Below are positions 7,532-18,104 of a stretch of DNA of 64,000 bases, piece after piece (position 1 is the first letter of the stretch; each line of letters opens with the position of its first letter). The notes below the pieces were generated by a model. It was not told the origin of the DNA. It searched no databases and saw nothing but the letters and a program-made list of their open reading frames with translations. Position numbers and translations under genes: made by a program. Origin of the DNA: Desulfobulbus sp. (GTDB lineage: Bacteria > Desulfobacterota > Desulfobulbia > Desulfobulbales > Desulfobulbaceae); assembly GCA_031280615.1 (NCBI GenBank), contig JAITGO010000012.1, positions 1 to 64,000 on the forward strand, given 5' to 3'.

Positions 7532-9616
7532 TCAGCGGCTTTTGGCTACAGAGGCGCGCTCCAGCTTCTGCAAACGGCACATGAAACTCCTGCTGGTGGA
7601 GGTCCCTGAAACCGGTCCACGTTTGTCGTCTTCGGTCAAGCGATTGAGACTGGCCCGCGGGTCGAAATCGCCCCACCCCCAGGCCAGACGAACCATTCCC
7701 GGTCGGACCGCGGTCGAAAGGCGCGCCGTCATCTCGATCGAACCCTTGGGGGTGGAGATGCCGATCAGGTCGCCTTCGGCAACCCCCTGCCGGGCCGCAT
7801 CGTCGGGGTGGATATCGACCACGCATCCGACCCCGCCGTGCAGCAAGGCCGGAATGGTACGGAACTGGGAATTGGTGAAGCGGATGTCGCGGCTGCCGCT
7901 GACTCCCAGGACCGGATATTCGTCACTTTGGTCGGCAAAGCTGATCGGATCATCCCCCAAACCGAATTCGAAGGGAACCCCGGCAAAGCCCGCCTCGGCC
8001 AGCCGGCTGGAAAAAAATTCCACCTTCCCCGACGGCGTCTTGAACGGCTGGTCGCGGTATTTTTCGTACATGGCCGCCTCGAGTCGCAGCCCTGCCTTGC
8101 CGTTGGCGCGCAGATCCGCCACCGTGACCCCGGCAGGCTCCAATTGAAAATCGATCGCCTCCTCGGCGGTCTGCCAGGCAAACTCCTCGCCATATCCCAG
8201 CCGGCGCCCCAATTCGAACACGATTTTCCAATCCGGCCAGGAATCGCCCACCGGATCGATCACCGCATTCTGGAGGATGATCGGATTATTCCGGATTGAG
8301 GAGCGATTGAGCTGGGTCTTCTCGAAACAACTGGAGGCGGGCAGAATGACATCGGCCAGCTTGCCGGTTTCGGTCATGAACATATCGATCACCACCAGGG
8401 TCTCCAGCTTGGCAAAGGCCGCGTGGGTACGGGTGGCGTCGGCCATGGTCACCAGCGGATTGCCGGACTGGACCACCACCATCTTGAGCGGATAGGGTTT
8501 TTCCTCGAGGATGGCGTCGACCACACACCCCTGCACCTGATTGCCCCAGGTCTCGCTGAAGGTGTTGAACAAGGAATAATCGCAGGTAATGGGGACCGCG
8601 TCCGCTGCCAGCCGCTCCCGTAACTGAATGTTGCGGGCCGGCACCGGCTGGGGCAGCACATCGCCCCCCGGCTTATCGAGATTGCCGGTGAGGGCGCGGA
8701 GCATGGCCACGGCGCGGGTGGTGTCGAACACTTCGCGGTGCATGTCCAAACCGTTGCCATCGATGATGGCCGCCGGTTTGACCGTGGCATAAAGCCGGGC
8801 CACTTCCCGGATCTGGTCCGCGGTCAACCAAAGGTTTTCCGCCACCCGTTCGGCCGGATAGCGGGCCGCCACTTCCCGGAGCCGTTCGAAACCGACGGTG
8901 TATTTGGCAATGAATTCGGTGTCATGCCAATTGTTTTGGATGATCTCGTTGATCATGGCCATGGCCAGCAGGCCGTCGTACCCCGGCTTGATCTGCAGCC
9001 AGATGTCGGCCGTGCGGGCCAAAGCGGTCCGAACCGGATCGATGACGATTAGAGTGGCGCCGTGTTCCTTGGCCCAATGAATGCCTTCGGCGGCTCCCAG
9101 AGCGGTGTTGCCGTCGTTCTTGCCCCAGACGATGATGCACTTGGCGCTCTTCGCCTCGGGAAAGGCCATGGAGCCGTAGGTGTAGGTATGGGCGAAATCG
9201 CGGGCAACGAAACAGATGGAGCCGTTGCCGATGGTATTGGGGCTGCCGAAGGCGTGCATCAGCCGGTTGGGATAATCCCAGGGCGCTCCCCAATCGGCGG
9301 CCATGCCCCGCAGCCAGGCCACGGACTGCGGCCCCGATGCCTGCCGGTGATGCCGAAACGCGGCCACCACCCGCTCAAGGGCTTCGTCCCAGCCGGTCTC
9401 GCGGAAACCCGAGCCGTCTTCCTTCTTCACCAGCGGCTTGGTCAGCCGGGCAGGCGAATAGACGATCTCCGGGGCGGCCGCCAGCTTGGCGCAACTCAGC
9501 CGCTTGTCCGGATCGAGGAACGATTTGCGTCTGGCGCCGAGCAGGCGCCCCTCCTCCACCTCGGCTTCGATGGGGCAGCAGGAAGAACAGAAACGGCAGA
9601 CAGTATCGATGATCAT
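7532..9616 (-). CDS. Molybdopterin (MopB-family) oxidoreductase, cytoplasmic
   Basis: A 694-residue single-subunit member of the DMSO reductase superfamily. The N-terminus has C7-x2-C10-x3-C14 and Cys42 for a [4Fe-4S] cluster; Cys135 in NGSICFVARD is placed as the molybdenum or tungsten ligand. NPLVTMADATR and the C-terminal molydopterin-dinucleotide-binding domain (about 570-690, with DDAARQGVAEGDLI) are typical. No twin-arginine signal is present, so it is cytoplasmic. Its substrate cannot be named: the size and Cys ligand fit thiosulfate/polysulfide reductase-like, acetylene hydratase-like or aldehyde/alcohol-related subfamilies. There is no partner electron-transfer subunit; its only close neighbour, 9 bp upstream, is a methyltransferase. 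AGGAGGAAGCG before the ATG is a strong ribosome site. Confidence 0.9.
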   Translation of the reverse strand: MIIDTVCRFCSSCCPIEAEVEEGRLLGARRKSFLDPDKRLSCAKLAAAPEIVYSPARLTKPLVKKEDGSGFRETGWDEALERVVAAFRHHRQASGPQSVAWLRGMAADWGAPWDYPNRLMHAFGSPNTIGNGSICFVARDFAHTYTYGSMAFPEAKSAKCIIVWGKNDGNTALGAAEGIHWAKEHGATLIVIDPVRTALARTADIWLQIKPGYDGLLAMAMINEIIQNNWHDTEFIAKYTVGFERLREVAARYPAERVAENLWLTADQIREVARLYATVKPAAIIDGNGLDMHREVFDTTRAVAMLRALTGNLDKPGGDVLPQPVPARNIQLRERLAADAVPITCDYSLFNTFSETWGNQVQGCVVDAILEEKPYPLKMVVVQSGNPLVTMADATRTHAAFAKLETLVVIDMFMTETGKLADVILPASSCFEKTQLNRSSIRNNPIILQNAVIDPVGDSWPDWKIVFELGRRLGYGEEFAWQTAEEAIDFQLEPAGVTVADLRANGKAGLRLEAAMYEKYRDQPFKTPSGKVEFFSSRLAEAGFAGVPFEFGLGDDPISFADQSDEYPVLGVSGSRDIRFTNSQFRTIPALLHGGVGCVVDIHPDDAARQGVAEGDLIGISTPKGSIEMTARLSTAVRPGMVRLAWGWGDFDPRASLNRLTEDDKRGPVSGTSTSRSFMCRLQKLERASVAKSR

Positions 9617-9625
9617 CGCTTCCTC

Positions 9626-10564
9626 CTATCGGTTGGCATGGACATAACAGCTGCGGATCAACTCATAATGGTTGCTGTGGGTGCGGATGGTCCACCAAAC
9701 GCTGCCGGGCGCCCCCACCCGCCAGGCAGGCGCCAGCTCGCCGCCGGCATCGGCCAGCAACGCCGCCACGTTGGCCAACCCCTTGCCGGCGAACCGGCCC
9801 TCGGCCTTGCCACCCAGCCATGCCGCAACCGGGGCCGCTTCGGTGGACCAGGAAAAGGGATCGGAGAGCAGGAACTGGGCGCGTTCGTTCCGGGTGACCC
9901 GATTCATTTCGCGCAGATGGTTCAACGGTGAGGGCACCTTGTCGACCAGGTTAAGCGAGGAAAAAAGGGCGATGGACTTTTGCCTGAACGGCAAGGCTAG
10001 GGCGTTGGCCACCACGAATTCCACCCGGTCGCTGCGCCAGGTATCAGGCAGGCGGATGGTCGCCTCCTGTCGAAGCAATCCCTCGTCCTTGAGCGCCACC
10101 GCCATCGACCGCTCCCGCATCAACTGCCGCGCCGCCCGGATGAACGCCAGCGAGGTGTCGATGCCGATGGCGAAATCGCAGCGCGCGCTCATCTCAAAGG
10201 TAAACCGCCCCACCGCGCCGCCGGCATCCAGGGCCACGCCGGGCTGCGGCACCATCATTCCCGCCCAGGTGGCATAGGCTTGCGAGGCCTGCTCGTCACC
10301 GAGCAGGTCGCTGAAATGGCTCCACAGGTACGAGGAAACCACTTCGTCGGTTTCATACTTGTTGGCGGCCCGCTGCACCTCGGTGGCCTGCGGATCGAGC
10401 AGGGCGACCCCATCGACGATCGGGTAGAGCGCGCCGCATTGCGGACAGCGCAGCGACCCGGTTGCAATATCGCCGTTGTGTTCGTCAAGGATGTCGAGGG
10501 CCAGAGATTCTTCCGCGGGCAGGCAGCGGGGGCAGATCAGCAGTTCAAGGAGCTGTGCTTTCAT
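9626..10564 (-). CDS. SAM-dependent methyltransferase with Trm112-like zinc ribbon
   Basis: A 312-residue protein. The N-terminal ~60 residues form a Trm112p-type zinc ribbon (LLICPRC, then CPQCGALYPIVDGVALL), and a class I methyltransferase domain follows with motif I as VALDAGGAVGRFTFE and an acidic residue in IGIDTS. The N-terminal ribbon fused to the enzyme, instead of acting as a separate partner, occurs in several bacterial methyltransferases. The substrate is unknown. It is the first gene of a two-gene operon with the molybdopterin oxidoreductase, so it may modify that enzyme's substrate, product or cofactor. I prefer the ATG at 10564, which has AAGAGAAA before it and begins at the ribbon, over a longer start at 10615. 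Confidence 0.82.
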   Translation of the reverse strand: MKAQLLELLICPRCLPAEESLALDILDEHNGDIATGSLRCPQCGALYPIVDGVALLDPQATEVQRAANKYETDEVVSSYLWSHFSDLLGDEQASQAYATWAGMMVPQPGVALDAGGAVGRFTFEMSARCDFAIGIDTSLAFIRAARQLMRERSMAVALKDEGLLRQEATIRLPDTWRSDRVEFVVANALALPFRQKSIALFSSLNLVDKVPSPLNHLREMNRVTRNERAQFLLSDPFSWSTEAAPVAAWLGGKAEGRFAGKGLANVAALLADAGGELAPAWRVGAPGSVWWTIRTHSNHYELIRSCYVHANR

Positions 10565-10816
10565 ATTTTCTCTTTTGAAAGGGGAAATCGCGATACCACT
10601 TCGTGAGAGCAGCAAACGCGTAGCGCTCGGATAACAGACTATTAATTATACAAAAAAATCTAGTTGAAAACAACTATCAAGTTCAAAAGCGTCAACTGCC
10701 GAATATTTGTTCGCACATTTCCCCACGGCCGCAGCTCCGGCGCGCCTGTTTACAACCGGCCAGGGATCGGCTAGGATGCGCCGTCCTTTGACCCCAATTT
10801 TCCACGACCAACCGCC

Positions 10817-11842
10817 ATGAACAGACGTTTACCCGCAGAATGGGAACCGCAGGACGGAGTGCTGCTCGCCTGGCCGCATGCGGACAGCGATTGGCGCGAC
10901 AACCTGACGGAAGTCGTTCCGGTCTTTGTCCGGATCGCCGCGGCTGTCAGCCGATTCGAACGACTGGCGATCGTTGCCCCGGACATTGCCCCGGTCCGGG
11001 AACAGTTGGGCGCGGCCGGCGTCGACCTGGCCCGCACCGCCTTGTTCCCGATGGCCACCAACGACACCTGGACCCGCGATTTCGGGCCGATCACGGTGCT
11101 GGAGCCGCAGGGACCGGTGCTGCTCGACTTCGGCTTCAACGCCTGGGGCCTGAAATTCGCCGCCGATCTCGATAACCAAATCACCGCCAACCTAGCACGG
11201 CTCGGCGCCTTCGGCCGATGCGCGCGACGCATTCCCGGCCTGATCCTGGAGGGAGGCAGTATCGAAAGCGACGGCAACGGCACCATTCTGACCACCGCCG
11301 CCTGCCTGCTCAGCCCCAACCGCAATCCCCACCTGGACCGCCAGGGCATCGAGCAGGCCCTCTGTTCCCAGCTCGGCGCCTCTCGCCTACTCTGGCTGGA
11401 GAACGGGTATTTGGCGGGCGACGACACCGATGCCCACATCGATACCCTGGCCCGGTTCTGCTCCGAGAACGCCATCGCCTATGTCCGCTGCGACGATCCC
11501 GACGACGAGCATTTTGCCGCCCTGGCCGCCATGGAGGCCGAACTGCGGGCATTCCGCACCCAAGACGGCGAGCCCTACCGGCTGATTCCCCTGCCCTGGC
11601 CCGATGCCTGCCGCCGTTGCGACGGCCACCGTCTGCCGGCCACCTATGCCAATTTCCTCATCGTCAACGGTGCAGTGCTGGTGCCGACCTACGGCGTCCC
11701 TCAGGATGCTGCGGCCCTAGCCGCCCTGGACCGGGCATTTCCGGGCCGAGAGATCGTCGGCATCGACTGCCGCCCCCTCATCGCCCAGCATGGTTCGCTC
11801 CATTGCGTCACCATGCAGTTTCCCCGAGGAGTCCTGCCATGA
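10817..11842 (+). CDS. aguA: Agmatine deiminase
   Basis: A 341-residue member of the guanidino-group-modifying (PPAD) family that hydrolyses agmatine to N-carbamoylputrescine and ammonia. Typical stretches are MPAEW-like RLPAEWEPQDGVLLAWP at the start, the NDTWTRDFGP segment, LEGGSIESDG with the catalytic His/Asp region, DTDAHID, and the C-terminal nucleophile Cys330 in GSLHCVTMQ. Length fits the family. It overlaps the next gene by ATGA (11839-11842), so the two are translationally coupled. No strong ribosome site is visible before the ATG. Confidence 0.95.
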   Translation: MNRRLPAEWEPQDGVLLAWPHADSDWRDNLTEVVPVFVRIAAAVSRFERLAIVAPDIAPVREQLGAAGVDLARTALFPMATNDTWTRDFGPITVLEPQGPVLLDFGFNAWGLKFAADLDNQITANLARLGAFGRCARRIPGLILEGGSIESDGNGTILTTAACLLSPNRNPHLDRQGIEQALCSQLGASRLLWLENGYLAGDDTDAHIDTLARFCSENAIAYVRCDDPDDEHFAALAAMEAELRAFRTQDGEPYRLIPLPWPDACRRCDGHRLPATYANFLIVNGAVLVPTYGVPQDAAALAALDRAFPGREIVGIDCRPLIAQHGSLHCVTMQFPRGVLP

Positions 11843-12723
11843 ACACGCTCCGTGTCGGCCTGGTTCAGCAATGCTGCACCGGCAACCGCCAGGAAAACAT
11901 CGCCACCAGCATCCACGGCATCCGCGCGGCTGCAGCGCAAGGCGCCCGCTTGGCAATCCTGCAGGAACTGCACTGCAGCCTTTATTTCTGCCAGACCGAA
12001 ACCACCGCCGGCTTCGACCTGGCCGAGCCGATCCCCGGCCCGGCCACCGAAATTTTCGGCGCCCTGGCCAGGGAACTGGGCCTAGTGATCGTAACCTCGC
12101 TGTTCGAGCGACGGGCAGCGGGCCTCTACCACAACACCGTCGTGGTCCTGGAAGCGGACGGCTCCATCGCCGGCCGCTACCGCAAAATGCACATCCCCGA
12201 CGACCCCGGCTATTACGAAAAATTCTATTTCACCCCCGGCGACCTCGGCTTCACCCCGATCGATACCTCCCTCGGCCGCTTGGGCATCCTCGTCTGCTGG
12301 GACCAATGGTATCCGGAGGCGGCCCGGCTGATGGCCATGGCCGGGGCGGAGATCCTCGTCTACCCCACGGCCATCGGCCACGATCCCAACGACGATGCCG
12401 AAGAGCAGGCCCGTCAACGCGAGGCCTGGGTGACCATCCAGCGCGGCCACGCCATTGCCAACGGCATCCCGGTGGTCAGCGTCAACCGGGTCGGTTTCGA
12501 GGCCGATCCCTCAGGTGCGGGCGCTGGCGCGCAATTCTGGGGTTCCAGCTTTGTCGCTGGCTGCCAGGGAGAGGTGTTGGCCATGGCCGCAACCGATTGC
12601 GAACAGGTCCTGGTGGTCGATCTCGACCGGCAACGGAGCGAGCAGGTCCGCCGCATCTGGCCCTATCTCCGCGACCGGCGTATCGACGCTTACGGCGATC
12701 TCATCCGTCGCTACCGGGACTGA
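11839..12723 (+). CDS. aguB: N-carbamoylputrescine amidase
   Basis: A 294-residue nitrilase-superfamily amidase with the triad Glu43 (LQELHC), Lys116 (RYRKMHIPDD) and Cys153 (LVCWDQWYPE). The stretch HIPDDPGYYEKFYFTPGD is characteristic of the carbamoylputrescine subgroup. It converts N-carbamoylputrescine to putrescine, CO2 and ammonia, the step after agmatine deiminase. The start is fixed by the ATGA overlap with aguA. Together the pair makes putrescine from agmatine; no arginine decarboxylase gene is in the window. Confidence 0.95.
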   Translation: MNTLRVGLVQQCCTGNRQENIATSIHGIRAAAAQGARLAILQELHCSLYFCQTETTAGFDLAEPIPGPATEIFGALARELGLVIVTSLFERRAAGLYHNTVVVLEADGSIAGRYRKMHIPDDPGYYEKFYFTPGDLGFTPIDTSLGRLGILVCWDQWYPEAARLMAMAGAEILVYPTAIGHDPNDDAEEQARQREAWVTIQRGHAIANGIPVVSVNRVGFEADPSGAGAGAQFWGSSFVAGCQGEVLAMAATDCEQVLVVDLDRQRSEQVRRIWPYLRDRRIDAYGDLIRRYRD

Positions 12724-13042
12724 ACGAGGCAAGCTCGCCCCACGTCGCCAGCTCCCGATCCGCCCAGTTGAGTCCTTTTCATCTGCCTACATACCCGCGC
12801 CAGCCAAATTCCACGTCGGCCGACGTTTGTTTTTTGCGCCCCTGCAGATAGCTCTCCCAGGTCCGTCCACCCGCCTTTCACGCAAAAACGCCGCCATTTC
12901 TTGGACAAGTTTTTTTCTTTCCCCTATACTTTTTTCATATCTTCAATTGTCCGTCCTTCGGCATGCAGGCCGATCCATGATTGCGGATCGACAGGGGCTG
13001 GGTTTCGACCGCCCCGCCGCACAGCACAACGAGCGTATTGAC

Positions 13043-14227
13043 ATGAGCCAGGAAACAATCAGCTGTCCCAAGTGTTCCCATCAACAGACCAACCGGGTCG
13101 AATGCGAGGCCTGCGGTCTGCTCTTCCGCAGATTCGAGCAGGCGCGCGAGCGGGAACGTCAGGCGAAAAACCCGCCGGCCGCACCGGACGGCCCCGTGGA
13201 ATCCGCCGAACCCGTTGTTGAACGTTCATCCGGTTCATTTCTAAAAATCAGTACCATCCTGGTGTTGGTGGCGGCGACGGCAGCCACCACCTACTGGTTC
13301 GCCGCCGGCAACAAGCAGCCCGCCGACGCTCCCCTGGCGATGCAGCAGGCTCCGCCGACAACGGACATGCAACCAATCGAACCGCAGCCCCGGAGCGCAC
13401 CACCCCCCGGACCGCGAACCGAACAAAGATCGGCCGAGGTTTCGGTCGGCAATACCATCGAACAGGCCAAGTTGGGCACCGTTGCCATCGAAACCCCTTG
13501 GGGTACCGTGGGTTCCGGATTCTTTCTCACCCCCAATCTCGTGGTCACCAACCGGCATGTGGTCGAGCAAGACAACAGCAATCTCGACGAGTTGCGTCAC
13601 AAGGTGCAAACCGCTCGACAAATGATCGCCCTGGAGCAGGAACAGATCGCCCAGATCCGCGGATGGCTCAAGACCATGTCCGAAGGGCCGGCACGCCGTC
13701 AGCTGGTCCTCACCCTTCAGGAAAAGGAACGAGCCCTGGCCAAGGCGATCCCCATGCAGGAAGAAGCGGAAAGGCGCCTGCAGCAAAGCGAGGAACCCGG
13801 CAGGGCGACGGACATCAAAATCTTTCTCGCCGACGGCAGCGAGCACAATCCGCAATCGATCCAGATCAGCCCCAAGCGGGACCTGGCCCTCCTCACCGTT
13901 TACGGCGGATCGCCGAGGCCACTCAAGGCCGCCACGAGAAGCATGGCACTCAAGGAAGGCGACAAGGTCTACACCGTCGGCAACCCTTCGGGCCTCCGCC
14001 ATACCGTGACCGCGGGTATCTTCTCAGGATACCGCCAAAACCGGGACACCGGCGAGGTTGTGCTCCAGACCGACGCGCCCATCAATCCCGGCAATTCGGG
14101 CGGTCCCCTGATCGACGAACAAGGCCGGGTCCACGGGATCAACTACATGATTTACAGGAATACCCAAGGCATAGGCTTCGCCATTCCCATCCAGGCCGTG
14201 TTCGAGGATTTCTCCATCACCCAGTAA
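13043..14227 (+). CDS. Membrane-anchored trypsin-like (HtrA-type) serine protease with zinc ribbon
   Basis: A 394-residue protein with an unusual order: an N-terminal zinc ribbon (Cys8, Cys11, Cys21, Cys24), one transmembrane helix (about 66-86), a Pro-rich linker, then an S1C trypsin-like protease with His172 (VVTNRHVV), Asp280 (KRDLALL) and Ser352 (PGNSGGPL). Between His and Asp lies an ~75-residue charged helical insertion (about 180-255) predicted to form a coiled coil. No PDZ domain follows. The ribbon would face the cytoplasm and the protease the periplasm. I chose the ATG at 13043 because the ribbon begins there; an upstream in-frame ATG at 12977 would add 22 residues with no resemblance to the domain. 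The 319 bp before it hold nothing I can support. Confidence 0.85.
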   Translation: MSQETISCPKCSHQQTNRVECEACGLLFRRFEQARERERQAKNPPAAPDGPVESAEPVVERSSGSFLKISTILVLVAATAATTYWFAAGNKQPADAPLAMQQAPPTTDMQPIEPQPRSAPPPGPRTEQRSAEVSVGNTIEQAKLGTVAIETPWGTVGSGFFLTPNLVVTNRHVVEQDNSNLDELRHKVQTARQMIALEQEQIAQIRGWLKTMSEGPARRQLVLTLQEKERALAKAIPMQEEAERRLQQSEEPGRATDIKIFLADGSEHNPQSIQISPKRDLALLTVYGGSPRPLKAATRSMALKEGDKVYTVGNPSGLRHTVTAGIFSGYRQNRDTGEVVLQTDAPINPGNSGGPLIDEQGRVHGINYMIYRNTQGIGFAIPIQAVFEDFSITQ

Positions 14228-14560
14228 TCAAGTGCGGTGGGCGGATCGTGCCGGCAGCCCCGATCGCAGCCCGGCAACCGCCCGCGCTCCCTCTCCCCCT
14301 CTCTCCCCTTCCTTGCCAAGCCGGAACGCAACCTTGCGCAGCGTCGACGGCTTCAAAGAACTCCCGTTTCCCGTCAACCGCACCTTACCCTCGTTGGGCC
14401 TCCGTCCTGCCATCGGATGGCGGACACTGACGAAAAAGAAACAGCCGGCGGAATTTCGATTGCAATCGATGCGGCCTATAGTGTTTTCATTACAGCAAAC
14501 GAATATCGTGCCCGCCAGCACGCCGCCGGGGTTCGACATCGCGCAAGGAAACACAACGGC

Positions 14561-15946
<1,386 letters not shown>

Positions 15947-16196
15947 GCCGCAGGATCGCGTTGCCTTCGTTGCAGCACCTCGGCTCCGAGGCCAGCCAAT
16001 CTTGTCTTTACGTCCCTGCAAGGGGCCAAGCCGCTTGACGCCGATCCATTTATGTTGCTATACATTTTTCGGTAACTTCAATCCACTTTTCCGCCTGCGT
16101 AACGGCAACCGGACAGCACTTGGAAGGCCAGGTCGGCCGCTGCCTTTCCGTGCATGGCGGAAAGCCTCTGTTCCCTATCGCTCAAAGGAGGTCGTC

Positions 16197-16766
16197 ATGA
16201 AGAAAATCGTCAACGCCCTGATTTGCTCCCTTCTGCTGACCTTGTTCGCCACCGCCGCCTTTGCCGAAGCATCCCCCGAGCGACTGGCCGCCGAATCCGA
16301 GGCCTATGTCAGATCGACCGCCAAAGACACCCCCACCGCGCCGTCGGCCATCGTGACCAAGGTCGACGAGGCCTGCGCTCTGCTGACCAAGGAAGGACCG
16401 GCTGCCTTTTCCCGGTTCAAGGGCAAGGGCAGCCCTTTTCTTTTTGACGGGACCTATATTTGGATCCACAGCCTGAAGAACACCAAGATGCTGATGCATC
16501 CGATCAAATACAAAATGGAAGGCAACGAGCTGATCGGGCTGAAAGACGAGCGAGGCAAACGTTTTTTCGTGGCCATGAACGATGTGGCCAACGAACCCGG
16601 CCAGGGCTGGGTCGCGTACTATTGGCCGGTTCCCGGCACCAAGGACATTGTCCGCAAGGTTTCCTACATCAAGAAATGCACCATGCCCAACGGCGTTGAC
16701 GTGGTAATCGGCTGCGGCATTTATAACGGCGACCCGGTGGCTATGGAAAAACTCGACATCAAGTGA
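16197..16766 (+). CDS. Secreted single-Cache-domain protein
   Basis: A 189-residue protein with a Sec signal peptide (MKK start, hydrophobic core, cleavage near AFAEA at about residue 24). The rest is one Cache domain of the sCache_2 type: FDGTYIWIHSLKNTKMLMHP resembles the domain's central strands, and GWVAYYWPVPG its later strands. Such stand-alone periplasmic Cache proteins are thought to bind small molecules and present them to receptors; the ligand is unknown. An excellent AAAGGAGG ribosome site precedes the ATG. It follows the sigma-54 activator in the same direction with 250 bp between, so it has its own promoter or is a target of that activator. Confidence 0.85.
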   Translation: MKKIVNALICSLLLTLFATAAFAEASPERLAAESEAYVRSTAKDTPTAPSAIVTKVDEACALLTKEGPAAFSRFKGKGSPFLFDGTYIWIHSLKNTKMLMHPIKYKMEGNELIGLKDERGKRFFVAMNDVANEPGQGWVAYYWPVPGTKDIVRKVSYIKKCTMPNGVDVVIGCGIYNGDPVAMEKLDIK

Positions 16767-17564
16767 GCGTGAAATGAAGATGTGGCCCCAAGCCCTGTTC
16801 CCCGGACTTTGGGGCTTGATTGCGTTTCAGCGGGGCAGCCCTCGGCCTTGCCGCTATTCTTTCCGTTTTCCGACACGTTGCGCCGAGACAGCCGACCACC
16901 GAGCCTTGGCATTGGCGCGGCTCCTCGGACAATTCGTTTACCGAAATTTTCAGAAAAATAATAACCAAAGCGCGTTCGCTGAGCTCCACTGACACATTTT
17001 GTGGTAGAATGAATTCAGTTTGTTTTCGATAGACCGTCGGGATGTCCTCACCGGTACAATCGCCTCTGTCCAGCGGGTATCGGCAAACAGAAGCCGTGGA
17101 GTTCGAGGCGTCACAAGCGCCGACGATCCCGACCGAGCAGCCGGAAAACGGTCCCGTTACCGTCCGGCTCCTTACGCGGCCCCCTGGCAAACGGCCATGC
17201 GCGGGCAGCCCTTGGCCGGGATGGGTGCCCCGTTTTTTGAAATTTTCATCCGGAAAACCCCGGATGGCAAGGATGCGTAGTTGTGCGGTACCGATGGACC
17301 GGAATTTTCCCGAAAGAAACGTGCCAGGGGTGGTCATCCCCCCTCTTCCCACGGCCGGCACGGCAGTTCGAAATATCGTTCCTTCCCTTGATTGCTTCCC
17401 CTGTTTGCGCCGCGGACACCATGCATCCGAGAACCGTTATCGTTGTGTCGTGTGTACGGATATTATCAAAAAAAAGCGTCCCCTGATTCCCCAGGATCAG
17501 GGGTAAAACGACGGCCCGCTGGACGTATGTTTTTTACGCTGCAACTCCAGCTCGGAGAAAACAG
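16767..17564. other. Intergenic stretch, no supported gene
   Basis: About 800 bp without an ORF that looks coding: the open frames here (for example 17042-17506) are Arg/Pro-rich in all frames and lack ribosome sites. A weak hairpin GCCCCAA/TTGGGGC at about 16784-16812 may mark the end of the Cache-protein transcript. Confidence 0.5.
17468..17503 (-). terminator. Terminator-like hairpin (minus direction)
   Basis: CCCCTGAT and ATCAGGGG (17480-17503) form a perfect 8-bp stem; read on the minus strand it is followed after four bases by eight T (17468-17475). No minus-strand gene is seen just upstream of it, so it may stop antisense transcription or be part of the leader of the V4R gene 60 bp downstream. 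Confidence 0.4.
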
Positions 17565-18104
17565 ATGAACACATCGCAACCGACACGAACCTTTTCCTGG
17601 GAAAGTCTGGGCGACCTGCAACTTGGACGGCCGAACCTCGGACCGATGGCGCCAGTCCTGGCCTATCGCCTCATGCAATTCACCCTGTGGGATGTGCTGA
17701 TTGGCGAATTCGGGCCGGAAAAGGCCAACGACCTTTTCCGGCGGGCAGGGAACCTGGCCGGAAAAGAGTTCTGCCACAACCTGCTCGACAAAAATCTGCC
17801 GTTCAGCGAATTCGTGGCGCAGCTGCAAAAGGTGCTCAAGGAACAGCGTATCGGACTCATGCGCATGGAGCGAGTGGATCTGGAAACCATGCAATTCACC
17901 CTGACCGTCGCCGAAGACCTCGATTGCTCCGGCCTGCCCTGCACGGACGAAGTCGTCTGCCAGTACGACGAAGGGTTCATTGCCGGCATTCTTGAAGAAT
18001 ACACCGGCAAGGTCTTTCACGTCACCGAGACCGACTGCTGGGCAAGCGGTGCCAGAGTCTGCCGCTTTTCCGCCAAGTTAATTGGAGATGCCCCCCGTGA
18101 TTAA
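17565..18104 (+). CDS. V4R-domain protein
   Basis: A 179-residue cytoplasmic protein. The first ~100 residues resemble the all-helical part of heme-NO-binding or BchJ-like sensors (MAPVLAYRLMQFTLWDVL), and the C-terminal ~65 residues are a V4R domain, with CQYDEGFIAGILEEYTGK and the ending TDCWASGARVCRF. V4R proteins bind small hydrophobic molecules or sense them, and often sit next to signalling genes. The Cys pair in DCSGLPC plus the later Cys residues could bind a metal. A GGAG ribosome site lies ten bases before the ATG. It overlaps the next gene by 8 bp, so the two are likely translated together as partners. Confidence 0.8.
   Translation: MNTSQPTRTFSWESLGDLQLGRPNLGPMAPVLAYRLMQFTLWDVLIGEFGPEKANDLFRRAGNLAGKEFCHNLLDKNLPFSEFVAQLQKVLKEQRIGLMRMERVDLETMQFTLTVAEDLDCSGLPCTDEVVCQYDEGFIAGILEEYTGKVFHVTETDCWASGARVCRFSAKLIGDAPRD

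Noticed and set aside
16100..16196. Possible sigma-54 (-24/-12) promoter before the Cache gene
   Set aside because: No TGGCAC-N5-TTGC-like pair with correct spacing was found; only partial matches.
17042..17506. Open frame of 154 codons upstream of the V4R gene
   Set aside because: Pro/Arg/Ser-rich in all frames, no ribosome site, no recognisable family; other frames of the stretch look the same.
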